Part shown: in pieces, positions 11,283-21,763 of the stretch | How positions within the stretch are numbered: the stretch's first letter is position 1 | Layout: the number at the start of each line of letters is the position of its first letter | NCBI RefSeq assembly: GCF_000091045.1 | Contig: NC_006686.1 | Span: forward strand, 1,199,501 to 1,263,500 | Direction of reading: 5' to 3' | DNA from: Cryptococcus deneoformans JEC21 | Taxonomy: Eukaryota; Basidiomycota; Tremellomycetes; Tremellales; Cryptococcaceae | Length of the DNA stretch: 64,000 nt | Translations under genes and position numbers: made by a program | Notes under the pieces: model-generated | Databases searched by the model: none | What the model was told of the DNA's origin: nothing | What the model saw: the letters and a program-made list of their open reading frames with translations, nothing else

Positions 11283-13829
11283 ATGTCGACAGCACCTCCT
11301 GATACCGAGATCTTGAACCCTGAAGATGAAGAGTTCTACGCATCGTAAGTTTCTTTCTGCAGACAATAAGCATCGCCAGCTCATCACTGTATCATTGCAG
11401 ATGGGGTCTATGCATCCTTTGTGTACTCCTAATCGGTGCACTTATATCCTCATACTACCTGCAAGTTAAACGAATTCGTGCAGTGCACGAAACCGTCATT
11501 TCTATCTTCGCGGGAATGGTCGTGGGATTGATTATACGGCTAGCACCCGGACATATGATTAGGGATATGATGGTATGTTAAACATTTCTCATTTGTACTC
11601 TAACGACCTTGAATGAGCTGACCGATATCACGACAGTCCTTCAAGCACACATTCTTTTTCAACGCCTTACTTCCGCCTATCATTTTAAACTCTGGCTATG
11701 AACTTAAACAGGCACGTGCAGGTATTTTAGCTTTAATCACTGGCATTGCTGACGTCTTCATTTGCGAATAGGAAAATTTCTTCAGAAACTTTGCGGTCAT
11801 ATTGACGTTTGCATTCCTTGGTACATTTATCACTGCCGTTGGTGTCGGGTACGATCATTCTTTTCATCCTTCTGACACTACTAACCCTTGGTTAGAGTAC
11901 TAGTATATATCTGGTCTTTCCTCGGGCTTGAGGGCCTCAAGTTTACCCTTCTTGAGTGTCTTATCTTTGGCTCAACCTTGTCGGCAACGGATCCAGTCAC
12001 CATATTGGCCATCTTCAACACCGCCAAAGTAGACCCTAAGCTTTACTCCATCATCTTCGGTGAGAGTATCCTGAATGATGCCGTTAGTATTGTCATGTAT
12101 GAGTGAGTGTTTAAGTCGAGACCAAAGTCACGTCTGGGTCGAGCTAATAAAAAATATCAGGACACTTTCTCATTTCCACGGCGAGGATATCTACGTATCT
12201 TCACTCTTCCATGGAGTCGGCATATTCCTTTTCTCATTCCTCATCTCCATGGCCCTTGGCGTCTCGTTTGGATTAGCATGCTCATTGGGTTTAAAACATT
12301 CTCATCTTGCAAGTTACCCTCACATTGAAAGCTGCATAATCACCCTTGTCGCGTATACAAGTTATTTCTTCAGTAATGGCCTTGCCATGAGTGGTAAGTT
12401 CAGCTGATTTTGGAACTTCTATGGCTTACCAACTACTCTCGCTACAGGTATCGTGTCCCTGCTTTTCTGCGGTATCACTCTGAAACATTATGCGTACCAT
12501 ACCATGTCTCGGCGCACTCAGAGAACAACCAAATACATGTTTGGTGTTCTCGCTCAATTATCTGAAAATTTCATCTTCATTTACCTAGGACTGAACCTGT
12601 TTACTCAGGATGTTCAGGTCTTCAAGCCATTATTCATCCTTGTTTCCGCCGTAAGTCCTTACAATGAACTAAAGGGATGTAATGTAACCATGGTATAGAT
12701 TGCTGTTATGGCCTCACGTTACGCAGCCGTTTTCCCCCTGTCTGAGCTTATCAACTGGATTTTCCACACCCGTGGCCAGCGTACCGAAGAGATACCTCAC
12801 TCCTACCAGATGATGCTTTTTTGGGCAGGCCTCCGAGGAGCCGTTGGCGTCGCTCTCGCTGCGGGCATCACAGGCGACAATGCGGATGCGCTCAGAACCA
12901 CGATATTGGTGGTAGTTGTCTTGACCGTCATCGTGTTTGGCGGTACTACGTCGAGAATGTTGGAAGTACTCGGTATTAGAGTAGGAGTGGAAGATGAGGA
13001 CGCTTCAAGTGATGATGAAGAACCGTGGACGGCTCAACCAGGCCACCTTGCCTTGCAATCAGGGGCAGGCTTCCGTCGCTACCCTTACAGTTCCCAGAAT
13101 AGTCGAGGATGGGAAGATCCTTCCGAGCTTGATCTCCAGTCACCAGAGGGGTCGCCTTACAATCAAACGCTCAAGCTTTCGCATTCACGTCAAGCTCGCA
13201 GTAGCTCTTATGGTCAAGGACGTTATGGCTATGGCGTGCGATCAGGTTTCTCAACCAACAGTGATGAGAGCGACGAGGAGGTGCTTCCTTCAGCTGGGCC
13301 TTCGGGCTCGTACGGAGATGGTTACGACCCTGAAGCAAATGTCCCTGGAACAAGTTCAGACAATAGAGCTGGAGAGGGAAAAGGCCCAAGCATGATCTTC
13401 CGTGACGGCCAATGGTTTACCGCTTTGGATGAGAGGTATCTATTACCGCTGTTCTCTAATTCTGTCACTGCTCGTCGACACCATGCCAAGAAAGCGGTCA
13501 GGAAAGGAGCATTGGCCGCCAGTGGGGCTGGAGGACGAGATACGCCGGGGACAGGATCGAAATCTGGAAGTACTTCAGGGACGCCTCGAAGAGCGAGTCT
13601 GGAGCTTGGGGATGACGGATACGGAGGTGACGGAGAAAGTGAGAATGGGAAGAACAAGGGTTTACCCAGGACCTTCAGGTGAGTAATGGTCGTAGACGAT
13701 TGCAGCTTCACAATTGAGGCATGGCTAAGCTTTGATCACAGTGGTTCTGTCTCGGATTTTTTCTTTTCAAAGTCTGAACCGTCTCCCCTACCCTCTACTT
13801 CTTTGCCTTTAGACGAACGGGGGAAATAG
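11283..13829 (+). CDS. NHX1: Endosomal/vacuolar Na+(K+)/H+ antiporter
   Basis: Exchanges Na+ or K+ for protons across endosome and vacuole membranes, controlling luminal pH and trafficking. The exons are 11283-11344, 11401-11572, 11637-11711, 11772-11848, 11896-12102, 12161-12393, 12448-12650, 12699-13678 and 13742-13829, giving 698 aa. About ten to twelve hydrophobic segments are visible. Diagnostic motifs are [12 protein letters not shown] (amiloride-site region), [25 protein letters not shown] with the essential Asp, and [13 protein letters not shown] near the end of the membrane domain. The last ~240 residues are a hydrophilic tail rich in Ser, Gly and Asp, typical of NHE cytosolic regulatory tails. 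Intron 3 appears to use a GC donor (gcacgt at 11712), because the alternative GT donor breaks the conserved YELKQENFFRNF frame. Confidence 0.93.
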
Positions 13830-14082
13830 GCGTTAAAACGGCAGGACAGATGCCGAGAAACGATGGCCGGATGTATATGTTCTGTTTTTGAAAATGAAAA
13901 TAGGGTTACGTAATTGCATTCATATTCCTCTATCTGCGCTGTGTCGTTTGGCTTCTTCGTTGCAGCTTCGGTGTATAGACTTACAATGTTAAAAGTTGCA
14001 TCGTATACATCTTGTTCACATCTGACTCGTCATCCGTGGCCCTCTGCATGCTGTCATTGCTCAGGGGAAGACTTCATCCACC

Positions 14083-15983
14083 ATGGACAAGCCTTCTCTT
14101 CCCGAGTACTTAGTCGGTGGCCGCTACTTCCACGCAAAGACTCGACGTCCTGTTACCCTTCGGTATATTGGTCACCTTCCTCCGTCATCGTCATCGCGGG
14201 ATCCGTCTTCTCAAGTATGGCTAGGCATCGAATATGACGATCCGTTGTTCGGCAAACATTCTGGCGTCTACCAAGGCATTCAGGTGTTCCACACTAGAGA
14301 AGAAGGCAGTGGGGCGTTCTTAAAGTTCGCGGGAAGACCACTTCAAGAAGGCAAAAACTTGGTCCAAAGCATAGAGGAAAGGTATGGCCCGATTATTCCT
14401 AACGACGAGGGACAGCCTCCTCAGATAGCAGGCAATGTGCATGCCAACAGCAAAGGGCTCATATTAGGCTCATCGAAAGGCTCTATAATCGTGGAAACCC
14501 CTAATAACTGGGCAGATGCTCAAAAGAGAGTAGGTAACCTGGAAAAGCTGAGGATCATGGGGTTCGAAGACGAAGGAATAACTGAATTGGGAGGAGACAA
14601 AAACCTTAGAGACATCATGAGGGCTAGGTTACGAGGTGTAGAATGGTTAAATCTCTCCAGAAACCTTCTGAAAGGGTGGGGAGAAGTTGCACAGATCGTG
14701 GAGTGTTTCAAAGGACTACAGACTTTGACCTTAAGGTATGTTACATGATATCTGTACACGTCAAAAGTGGTTTATTGATGATTTGCGTCAAAAGCCATTC
14801 CCGATTCGACGGATTGTCAAGCGATCTTCCTGATGACACAAGACAACGACTCGGAGCCTTTAGCAAGATAAGAGAGCTTCATCTCTCAGACTGCTCAACA
14901 ACGATGAAAGAGGTCGTACTTATAATCTCGTTTCTTCCCAATCTTCGGGTATTGCATCTTGAGGCCAATCGGACAATATCGACTCTTTTGCTGGACGAAC
15001 AAGAGTACCAGATACTCGATCGTTGCAAAACATTGAAAGAGCTTAGGCTAGGAGGATGTCCAATTAGCCGATGGGACGAAATAGCTGTCATTCTAGAACA
15101 TCTATCAGGGTAAGTTTAATTCCTTGGTAACAAATTGTTATCATTGACCCCTGGATATCGAATCAGGCTAGAATCTCTTGATTTGTCATTCACACCTCTT
15201 TCACATGTGCCACGACCTTCAATCACCACTTATGCAAACATTAGAAGCCTGTCATTATTCGGATCTTGCCTCTTGCGTTGGGAGTACATTGATCATATAT
15301 CCCAGTACTTCCCGGCGTTAACCTCATTACGGTTCTCGCTTTCGTCCGGCGCGATATCTTCTATCGCTGCAAAAGGCACTCAAAACTCTTCCGCATTTAT
15401 CTCGGCCTCGTCCGATCTCCAGCGCTCGTTGATAATCCCAAAGCTCCCGAATCTTATCGCTTTTAACTCTACCACTATCACACCTTCTGAAAGGCGAGAT
15501 GCAGAGCTCTTTTACATCAATCACGTCAAATCACGTCTATCTGAACATCCGGACGAAAGAGAAAGTTGGGGTCGATATGTCGAACTGTGCAAAGTTTATG
15601 GAAGGGACGAGACATCAACGGAGAAGAAGCCTGAGGCTGGGCTGAAGAGGAAGATGATCAGTAAGTGTATCCCCGTTTCGTCTCGCGATTCGCTTAACAC
15701 GCCAACATTGTTAGCCCTCCGTGTCTACAAGCACCCTACCGATCCTTCCCCCGGCACCCTCGCTTTGTTACCTTCATCTTCAATAAAGTTACTACTACAT
15801 AGGGTATCGCGACTAGTAGGGGCTACCAGTACCGCTTCGCCACGTCTCTGGACTGTAATAGATAAAGGGGGAGAACTGGAGAAAGTTATTGACATCTCAA
15901 GGAAGAGGGAAGGCAACGACTGGACCGTAGGATGGTGGTTTGAAGACGGCGACTGCGTACTTGTAGATGAAGATGAATCATGA
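14083..15983 (+). CDS. PAC2: Tubulin-folding cofactor E (TBCE/Pac2)
   Basis: Tubulin chaperone that binds alpha-tubulin and acts with cofactors C and D in assembling the alpha-beta heterodimer. The exons are 14083-14735, 14795-15109, 15167-15660 and 15715-15983, giving 576 aa. The N-terminal CAP-Gly domain (about residues 5-85) shows WLGIEYDDPLFGKHSGVYQG, with GKHSG in place of the common GKNDG. Leucine-rich repeats run from about residue 175 to 400 (for example LPNLRVLHLEANR and TLKELRLGGCPIS). The C terminus, from RVYKHPTDPSPGTL, resembles the family's ubiquitin-like domain and ends in an acidic stretch. Domain order CAP-Gly, LRR, UBL is specific to this family, so the call is firm. The gene converges on MRPL17, with 63 bp between stop codons. 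Confidence 0.92.
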
Positions 15984-16046
15984 ATACGACATTGTTCAAG
16001 GGAAGACTGGACTTTTGGCGGTCAATGAAAGCAACATGCATGGAAT

Positions 16047-17240
16047 CTAAGCGTCAGCGCTTGACGTGACCACCTCGCCCTTGACTCTGTCCAGCCTGTT
16101 GGACTGTCCCCAAAGCAACGGGGTCCTATCCAGTCCGCTCTTGCCTGATTTACTTCGAGCCAAAGCCCCGCGAGCTAACCCCAAGCCTGTGTGGGCGACT
16201 GACATTCCGGAAAGTCGTTCGCCGGCATGTATGTGCTTGCCCGATCTAGGAAGGTTCAGACTAGGTGCACGGAACGTGGGCTTCTGTAGCTCAAGAGCGG
16301 GTTTTCGAACACCCCCATAGGCTGATTCTTCAACAGTGACGGTGTCCTATCACACATCAGTAACCGATATACGTTATGAAATGGATAGCAGCCAAGAAGA
16401 AAACTCACAGAAAACGATGTAGCTTTCGCTTTGAACAACTTTTTATCGTCTTCACTACGGTACCTCAGGACCTTTGCGACATCTCTCTTCGTTTTTTCGG
16501 ATAATCCCTCCCATTCGTCAACACTACTCTCAATTTGCTCCCAGCCTTCCATTGCATCTAAACTCTCCTTCCCGGCTGTTCGAGCTGTCATTTCAAACTT
16601 CAAATCTCTCGGCCCGTCGACCAACGTCAAGATGGCATGCGGAGCATTATCTCCAGGTCTACGTCCAAATTTGTGAATCCGAGTATATCCTCCCGGACGC
16701 GCAGCATATCTGGTCGCGAGGGTGGTGAATAACTTGGGGAGAAGGGAGGTGGGCGGGGTAAAAGTTTCGGGATCGAGGGATTGGGGATGGGCAAGCGGGG
16801 GAAGGGTAGGTGTAGGGTTGGATGGGGAGGGAGCGTACGACGATGATGGAGCGTGGTGTGCGGGCTGCAAGTGTGTTACCGCTATGCAACGATAGTCCGG
16901 TACACATCAGGACATACCATGAGGTAGGCAGTAGCTTTGCTTCTTGCCTGATTAGTGCCCTTCTTGCCGAGCGTGATGATCTGGAAGGAACGTCAGTCTC
17001 GTACTGGGCGATATATCGACCCGTAGCACGCGCACCTTTTCGGCCATCTTTGCGGCCTCCTTCGCCTTTGGCAGGGTCGTCTTGATAGACTCATGGTGCA
17101 GCAAGGCGGAAACAAGATTTCTGCGACTGTCAGAACGGATTTTCGGCCCCGGGCTGAGTAACGGGCTGCGCTCACCGGAGGAGTGCGATTCTGTGTGCTG
17201 GCATCCTGCCGAGCTTGCGCTGGTGTATGCCGTGCTTCAT
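16047..17240 (-). CDS. MRPL8: Mitochondrial large-subunit ribosomal protein bL17m
   Basis: Component of the mitochondrial large ribosomal subunit, named MRPL8 in yeast and MRPL17 in animals. The exons, in transcription order, are 17176-17240, 17036-17120, 16918-16980, 16409-16864 and 16047-16346, giving 322 aa. The bL17 core starts right at the N terminus: [14 protein letters not shown], then [20 protein letters not shown], and [16 protein letters not shown]. After an inserted Pro/Ser-rich loop it continues [20 protein letters not shown]. The yeast and human proteins are about 175-240 aa; the surplus is a lineage-specific insertion and a basic C-terminal extension of roughly 100 residues. The start codon falls directly at the conserved core, with no separable targeting peptide, as is common for this protein. 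The fourth-exon acceptor was chosen to keep frame. Confidence 0.9.
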
Positions 17241-17444
17241 CTTGCGGAGTGTGGATGCAGAAATAAAAGCAAGAGTGCCATGTATAGCTTGAATATGCCA
17301 GTTGCGAAAACGGGCCCAGGACGAGGGCGCCACTGCGGGGAATTTCGGCGATATGGTATATATGGGCATCGTTACCTCATGCGGCGACATCATTCTCGTA
17401 CAGATCATCTCATCTACTTTTCCATCGCATCTCCATCTCGAAAC
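17241..17444. promoter_or_regulatory. Bidirectional promoter of MRPL17 and ACP1
   Basis: Only 204 bp separate the start codons of two divergent genes for mitochondrial proteins. A 'gatatggtatatatggg' AT-rich element at 17350-17367 could serve as a TATA-like site for ACP1. No other gene fits in the space. Coordinated expression is inferred from position only. Confidence 0.45.
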
Positions 17445-18191
17445 ATGTTCCGCACTCTTCCTCTCCTCCGCACCGCCCGCACCGCCCTCAGGCAAACGGC
17501 CCCCGTCGCGCTCCGACCACAGCCCCTCGCCCTCTCCCTCAGGCCCCTCGCTGCCAGGGGTTACGCCGCTGCCGCCGGTCTCAGCAAGGACGACATTACT
17601 GTTAGGATCCTCGATGTCTTGAAGAGCTTTGAGAAGGTTGACAGCAGCAAGGTGCGTGGCGACGCTTCCTCAGACCGTTTGGCAGGCGGCCAAGGAGGGG
17701 TGGAGGGTTTGTGGTAATAGCGGAACGCTGATTGGGTAAACCGAATTATATGTGCTATCCCCCCCTTTTTCGTCGTCATCTACGGTCTTTCCACTGTCTA
17801 TATCCACCCTCGCCGACCGCGGCTTGTAGCTCACAAACAACGCTTCATTCACCAGCGATCTCGGCCTTGACTCTCTTGACGCTGTCGAGGTTGTCATGGC
17901 CATTGAAGAGGAATTCGCTATTGAGATTCCTGATGCCGAGGCCGATGAGATCACAACTGTCCAGGATGGTAAGTGACGAGATCCATATCATGCTGTTATT
18001 CGGTGCTGACCCTTTTTTCCCCATCTAGCTATCAACTATGTTGCCAACGTGAGTAGTGTATCGTACAGGTGTCGAGAAGGAGACTGACGCCATGACGACT
18101 GTTTGCGGAAACAAAAGACCTCTGAAGGTAAGCCGGTATCATATTTTTCTTGTGCATGAAGATGCTGATTGATATGAATACAGCGCATTAA
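17445..18191 (+). CDS. ACP1: Mitochondrial acyl carrier protein
   Basis: Carries acyl chains on a phosphopantetheine arm for mitochondrial fatty-acid and lipoate synthesis, and serves as a subunit or assembly factor of complex I and Fe-S machinery. The exons are 17445-17651, 17830-17968, 18029-18048, 18118-18127 and 18184-18191, giving 127 aa. The first ~45 residues are rich in Arg, Ala and Leu with no acids, a typical matrix-targeting peptide ending near RGYAAA. The mature domain contains the DSL attachment motif in [19 protein letters not shown]; the Ser is the phosphopantetheine site. [20 protein letters not shown] closes the four-helix fold. The last two coding exons are 10 and 8 nt. Confidence 0.95.
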
Positions 18192-18598
18192 TTATTCTAA
18201 TGAGGGTGTTTTGAGTATGCAGTCTTCATTCATAATCTACACTTTTTGTCAAAACGGCGGCTTTCTTCACTTTTCTGAATGCTGATCTGAGAACGGGCGG
18301 GGGAGTGTTCTGAAACTTGCAGAATCGTATGGTTGTGGTAAGACAAGTGTCATGTCGTATTAAATCCCACATTTTTTTGTGCTCAACATGTAACAACTGA
18401 TCAAAAAACGTCCCCGTCGTCAGTACCACCCCAGCTGTGAACGTCGGGTTGCATAATTCGGCCAACTATAGTTGGCACCAGTGTCGTCCGGGAAAAGTGC
18501 CAATCATAGGATGCGTTGACGAAACATGAATGCATGATGATATGTAAAATACCTCTACTAACTGCAACCAACGACCTCGATGTCCCTGTTGAGGATTG
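18192..18598. other. Intergenic region between convergent ACP1 and DDT/WHIM genes
   Basis: 407 bp holding the two 3' ends. A small inverted repeat (ggccaactatagttggc) lies at 18460-18476 and could form a short hairpin, though it lacks a T-run on either side. No open frame of note. Confidence 0.35.
18460..18476. repeat. Short perfect inverted repeat between convergent 3' ends
   Basis: The sequence gccaactatagttggc is self-complementary over eight base pairs. It lies between the 3' ends of two convergent genes. It may be a transcript-end hairpin or a palindromic protein-binding site; nothing in the sequence decides. Confidence 0.4.
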
Positions 18599-20544
18599 CT
18601 ACACTTCAACTTCCATCGTGATTTCCGTTTGTTCATCGTTTTCACCTTGTTCCAGCATCCCTAGTCTGACACCCTGTTCGCTCTGCTCGAATTCCACCCT
18701 ACTAGTGTCTGTTGATTCCAGTGGTGTGGCTACCTGATCTTCAGATTGAACGTCTTGTTGCTTTGCCGATGTAGGCTCGACACGTCGTTGCTGGTCGTCG
18801 ACCGCTGCTACGCCAGGACTCGAATCTTCCCCACCCACATTCTCCTGCACCCAAGCATACCCCTTGGGGGCCTTTCTCCCGTTGGCCGGTCCACTGACTG
18901 CTTCTGGTTGTGGGAGCGGCGGCGGTTGCCGAGGAGTTTCATCATCCCGATCATCATCATCATCATCATCATCATCCTCCACAACCTCGCGGGCTGCACC
19001 GCTCACCCTTGTGCTGCGTCTTTCACCAGGGATGACAGGGCGTCCGCGCGAATCTAAAGCAGAGTATGACTCGTCGTCTCTACCGGACTGACGGGAAGGG
19101 CGAGATGATCTGCGGGTAGGCAATGGTTCCTCATCCTGGAGAACAGAGTTAATTCTCAGTACTACATGAAGAGAGAAACGGACGTACCTCATCTTCATTT
19201 CCATAGATGTAATCAACCTTGCGGACAGGCCTTCTTGTTCGCGTCGAGCGCATTTCCGCCGCTTGTTGTAATTGCACGGCCTGGGCAATCTTCCGTTTGG
19301 CCCTTTGAACCCTCTGCACTCTTGTTCATCAGTCTGATCTTTCCATAAACGATCGAAAGCGAACGCACCGCTTCTTCCTTTTCTATTCTCTCTATCCTAT
19401 CCTTCAGAATCTCCGCCAATTTCTTTTCATCCTGGACGCCTTTGATAAACCTTCTATGCTGGCTGGTCGCTTTTTCCTTCTTTGTTCCTTCCTGAGACTG
19501 TCCGCCATACTCTTCGACCTCTGCAATGTAGGCAAAATAATCATCTCTGGTGTGAGTAAACGATTCCATGGGGCAAGGTCGCTTGAAGGGATTGCCGGAA
19601 CGGTATAATCGCCACGAATCTGACGGCTATATATGAGTAACAAATCGAGCATAATGACAAGGAGGACGGACCATCAAGTGCCCATATCCGTTGGCGATTC
19701 CTATTTTGACCCAAAGGTTCTATGCTGATGGAAGGGGCTTCGTCCTGCAGAGGCTTCTTGGAGGCCGTTCCTTTCTTCGATTTGGCCTCTGGGCCTTTCT
19801 TTGCATTATTGATAATAGTGCGGATATGTTCCGAGTGTGTTACTGCTCCTGCTGTTAGCGAACACGTACTTGCTATGCAAGCGCGAAGAAGACCGACGCT
19901 GCCAATCGACTAGCTGTCTCAGTAACCTAGCTCTCTCAGCCCAGTCGAGTTCAAACAGACCTCCACCCTTCTCTTCCATCCTCTTCAACGGATTCCGCCG
20001 CGCCCTGTCGGCCGGCGGCTCGCCTTGATACCTCAAGCGACCTAGCTCTGCGCGATCAGGGTCGTCGGTGCAGCACGAACCGCGGTTCTCCTCGTTGATG
20101 GGCCACGACGGATCCCACACGGTCCACTCGGACGTGGTGGCGAGCTGGTCAGAGATGTAGTTGGACAGGTAGGACTGGACGTTTTCGGCACTGCATGGCT
20201 GTGAGCGGGGCGGACAGAAGGCTGGCGGGCGGGACGTACTTGAGGTTCCTGAGGGCTGGGCGGAGGTTGGAGAGGAAGCATATGAGCGTGCTCTCGAGGA
20301 GGTCGTCTGGGCGGGTGGCGACTGGCTGGCGGAGGGAGAGCTCGAGGCTGCTGCGGGTGAGCTGGGGCGGACATGGGCTGGGGGGGACATACTCTTGCTG
20401 GGACTCGAGGCGGGGGATGCGGTGCCTGAGGTTGAAGGCGGTGATGAAGGCCCAGACGTAGGCGACCTGCCAGCTGGGGCGTGAGCTGGGCCGTGTGTGG
20501 GGGACTTACTCGTCCTGCGGGGCGTCTGCCGGCGGCTGCGACAT
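18599..20544 (-). CDS. DDT/WHIM-domain chromatin protein (RSF1/CECR2-like)
   Basis: Probable non-catalytic subunit of an ISWI-type chromatin remodeller. The exons, in transcription order, are 20510-20544, 20240-20473, 19898-20190, 19672-19842, 19369-19619, 19188-19313 and 18599-19135, giving 548 aa. The N-terminal DDT region includes WQVAYVWAFITAFNLR and LLESTLICFLSNLRPALRNL. A WHIM-like motif follows, with RARLLRQLVDWQL running across a splice junction into THSEHIRTIIN, and then RQRIWALDDSWRLYRSGNPF, which matches the 'D..G..YW...D' segment of RSF1-type proteins. The C-terminal ~200 residues are acidic and disordered, with a nine-residue Asp run coded by a trinucleotide repeat. No PHD finger or bromodomain was found, so it is shorter than animal RSF1 or CECR2; exact orthology is uncertain. 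Confidence 0.75.
18951..18976. repeat. (TCA)n trinucleotide microsatellite in a coding exon
   Basis: Nearly nine TCA units, read on the minus strand as GAT codons, encode most of a poly-Asp run in the C-terminal tail of the DDT/WHIM protein. It is probably length-variable between strains. Confidence 0.9.
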
Positions 20545-20754
20545 GGCGGGCTGGGCAGTAATAACACGGAGCATAGACAATAACAACACCCAGCGAGATA
20601 ATCGATTGATGCCGGCAGCGGCCATGCCCGCCCGCCACGTGGGATAACTCCGAAACGCCGCCCGGGCAGCCTCGCGCTGCGCCAATGGCAGGCAGGGCAA
20701 TGAATGCTCCTCGGACAACATTACTCGCAACCACCACCCATAGCGCCATCCACA

Positions 20755-21647
20755 ATGCCCTCAATCGCCAAAATGGTATTCGGCAACGGCCCTCTCGGCC
20801 CGTCGTACGTCCGCCGCCCGCTCACACCCACCTCGCATGCGCGCTGACCAGTCTTCCAGCTTTGCCCCCTGGATCCGTCAGTACCCCGGCGTGCAAAAGT
20901 ACTGGGCACGATGGTCAGAGCTCTACAGGCACGCAGCCGGCTACCGACAGAAGGGCTACCTCCTCGACGACTTGGTGATAGAAGAGAACAAGGCCGTGCA
21001 GAAGGTGAGCAGAGATCTCTGGTGTTGCAGGTGGATCGCGCAGGAGCATGAGTGAAGCAGACGGATGCCGGAGGGTTTGCAGATCGCTGCAAGAGTCAGA
21101 CGCCGGAGAGGAAGAAGCGGCAGCAGCAGTTGCAGCAGACGCCAAAGGATAGAATCGAGCAACTCTGCCTGTTTGGCGTTGGCCTGCCGTCTCTACCCTT
21201 ACGCGGCCAATCCGAATACACCGCCAGGGATATCCGTGGGAACAGTAAACAAAGAAGGAACAGTTCAAGCAAAAAAAGCTTGTCTTGGAGAAAGACAGAG
21301 AGTGAGAGAGAAAGAGCATCAGCTGACTTGGTTGACAGGCGCTCTCCCGTCTTCCCGAGCGAGTCGCTTACGACCGAGTCTGGCGACACCGACAGGGCAT
21401 TATGATGTCCATGCACCACACCGACCTTCCCAGGAACAAGTGGACCCCCCCCGAAAAGGTATTTAACTCGACCCCCACCATTTATCTAGCACACCGCTGA
21501 TCAAAATGATAGGACGAACAATACCTTACCCCTTACATCAACCAGGTGCTTGCGGAGGAACAGGAACGAGCCGACTGGGATCACTCTGTCGTCGAGAGGA
21601 TCAAGAAGAGGCAGGCTGGCAGGCAGAACCCTTTTGAGCGCGTCTAA
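20755..21647 (+). CDS. QCR7: Ubiquinol-cytochrome c reductase subunit 7 (14 kDa)
   Basis: Structural subunit of respiratory complex III, on the matrix side near cytochrome b. The exons are 20755-20804, 20860-21004, 21339-21458 and 21513-21647, giving 149 aa. Diagnostic blocks are GYRQKGYLLDDLVIEEN, followed by ALSRLPERVAYDRVWRHRQG, then LPRNKWTPPEKDEQYLTPYI, all in the order found in yeast Qcr7. The second intron (21005-21338, 334 nt) is several times longer than most introns here. The first acceptor at 20859 was preferred over one eight bases upstream because only it keeps the frame. The gene is divergent from the DDT/WHIM gene, with 210 bp between starts. Confidence 0.93.
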
Positions 21648-21763
21648 CTTGGGACGTGTTATTTGGGTGGGGAAGGAGGAGGCGTGTGCGGCAGTTGAGA
21701 GTGTAGACTGTCGTCGGGCTATAAGATGCATTGCATACCGCACCAAGTAGAACTGGCTACAGA

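Noticed and set aside
20042..20764. Long minus-strand frames over the first exons of the DDT/WHIM gene
   Set aside because: They are wrong-frame reads through GC-rich coding sequence and introns; the DDT motif lies in the spliced frame.
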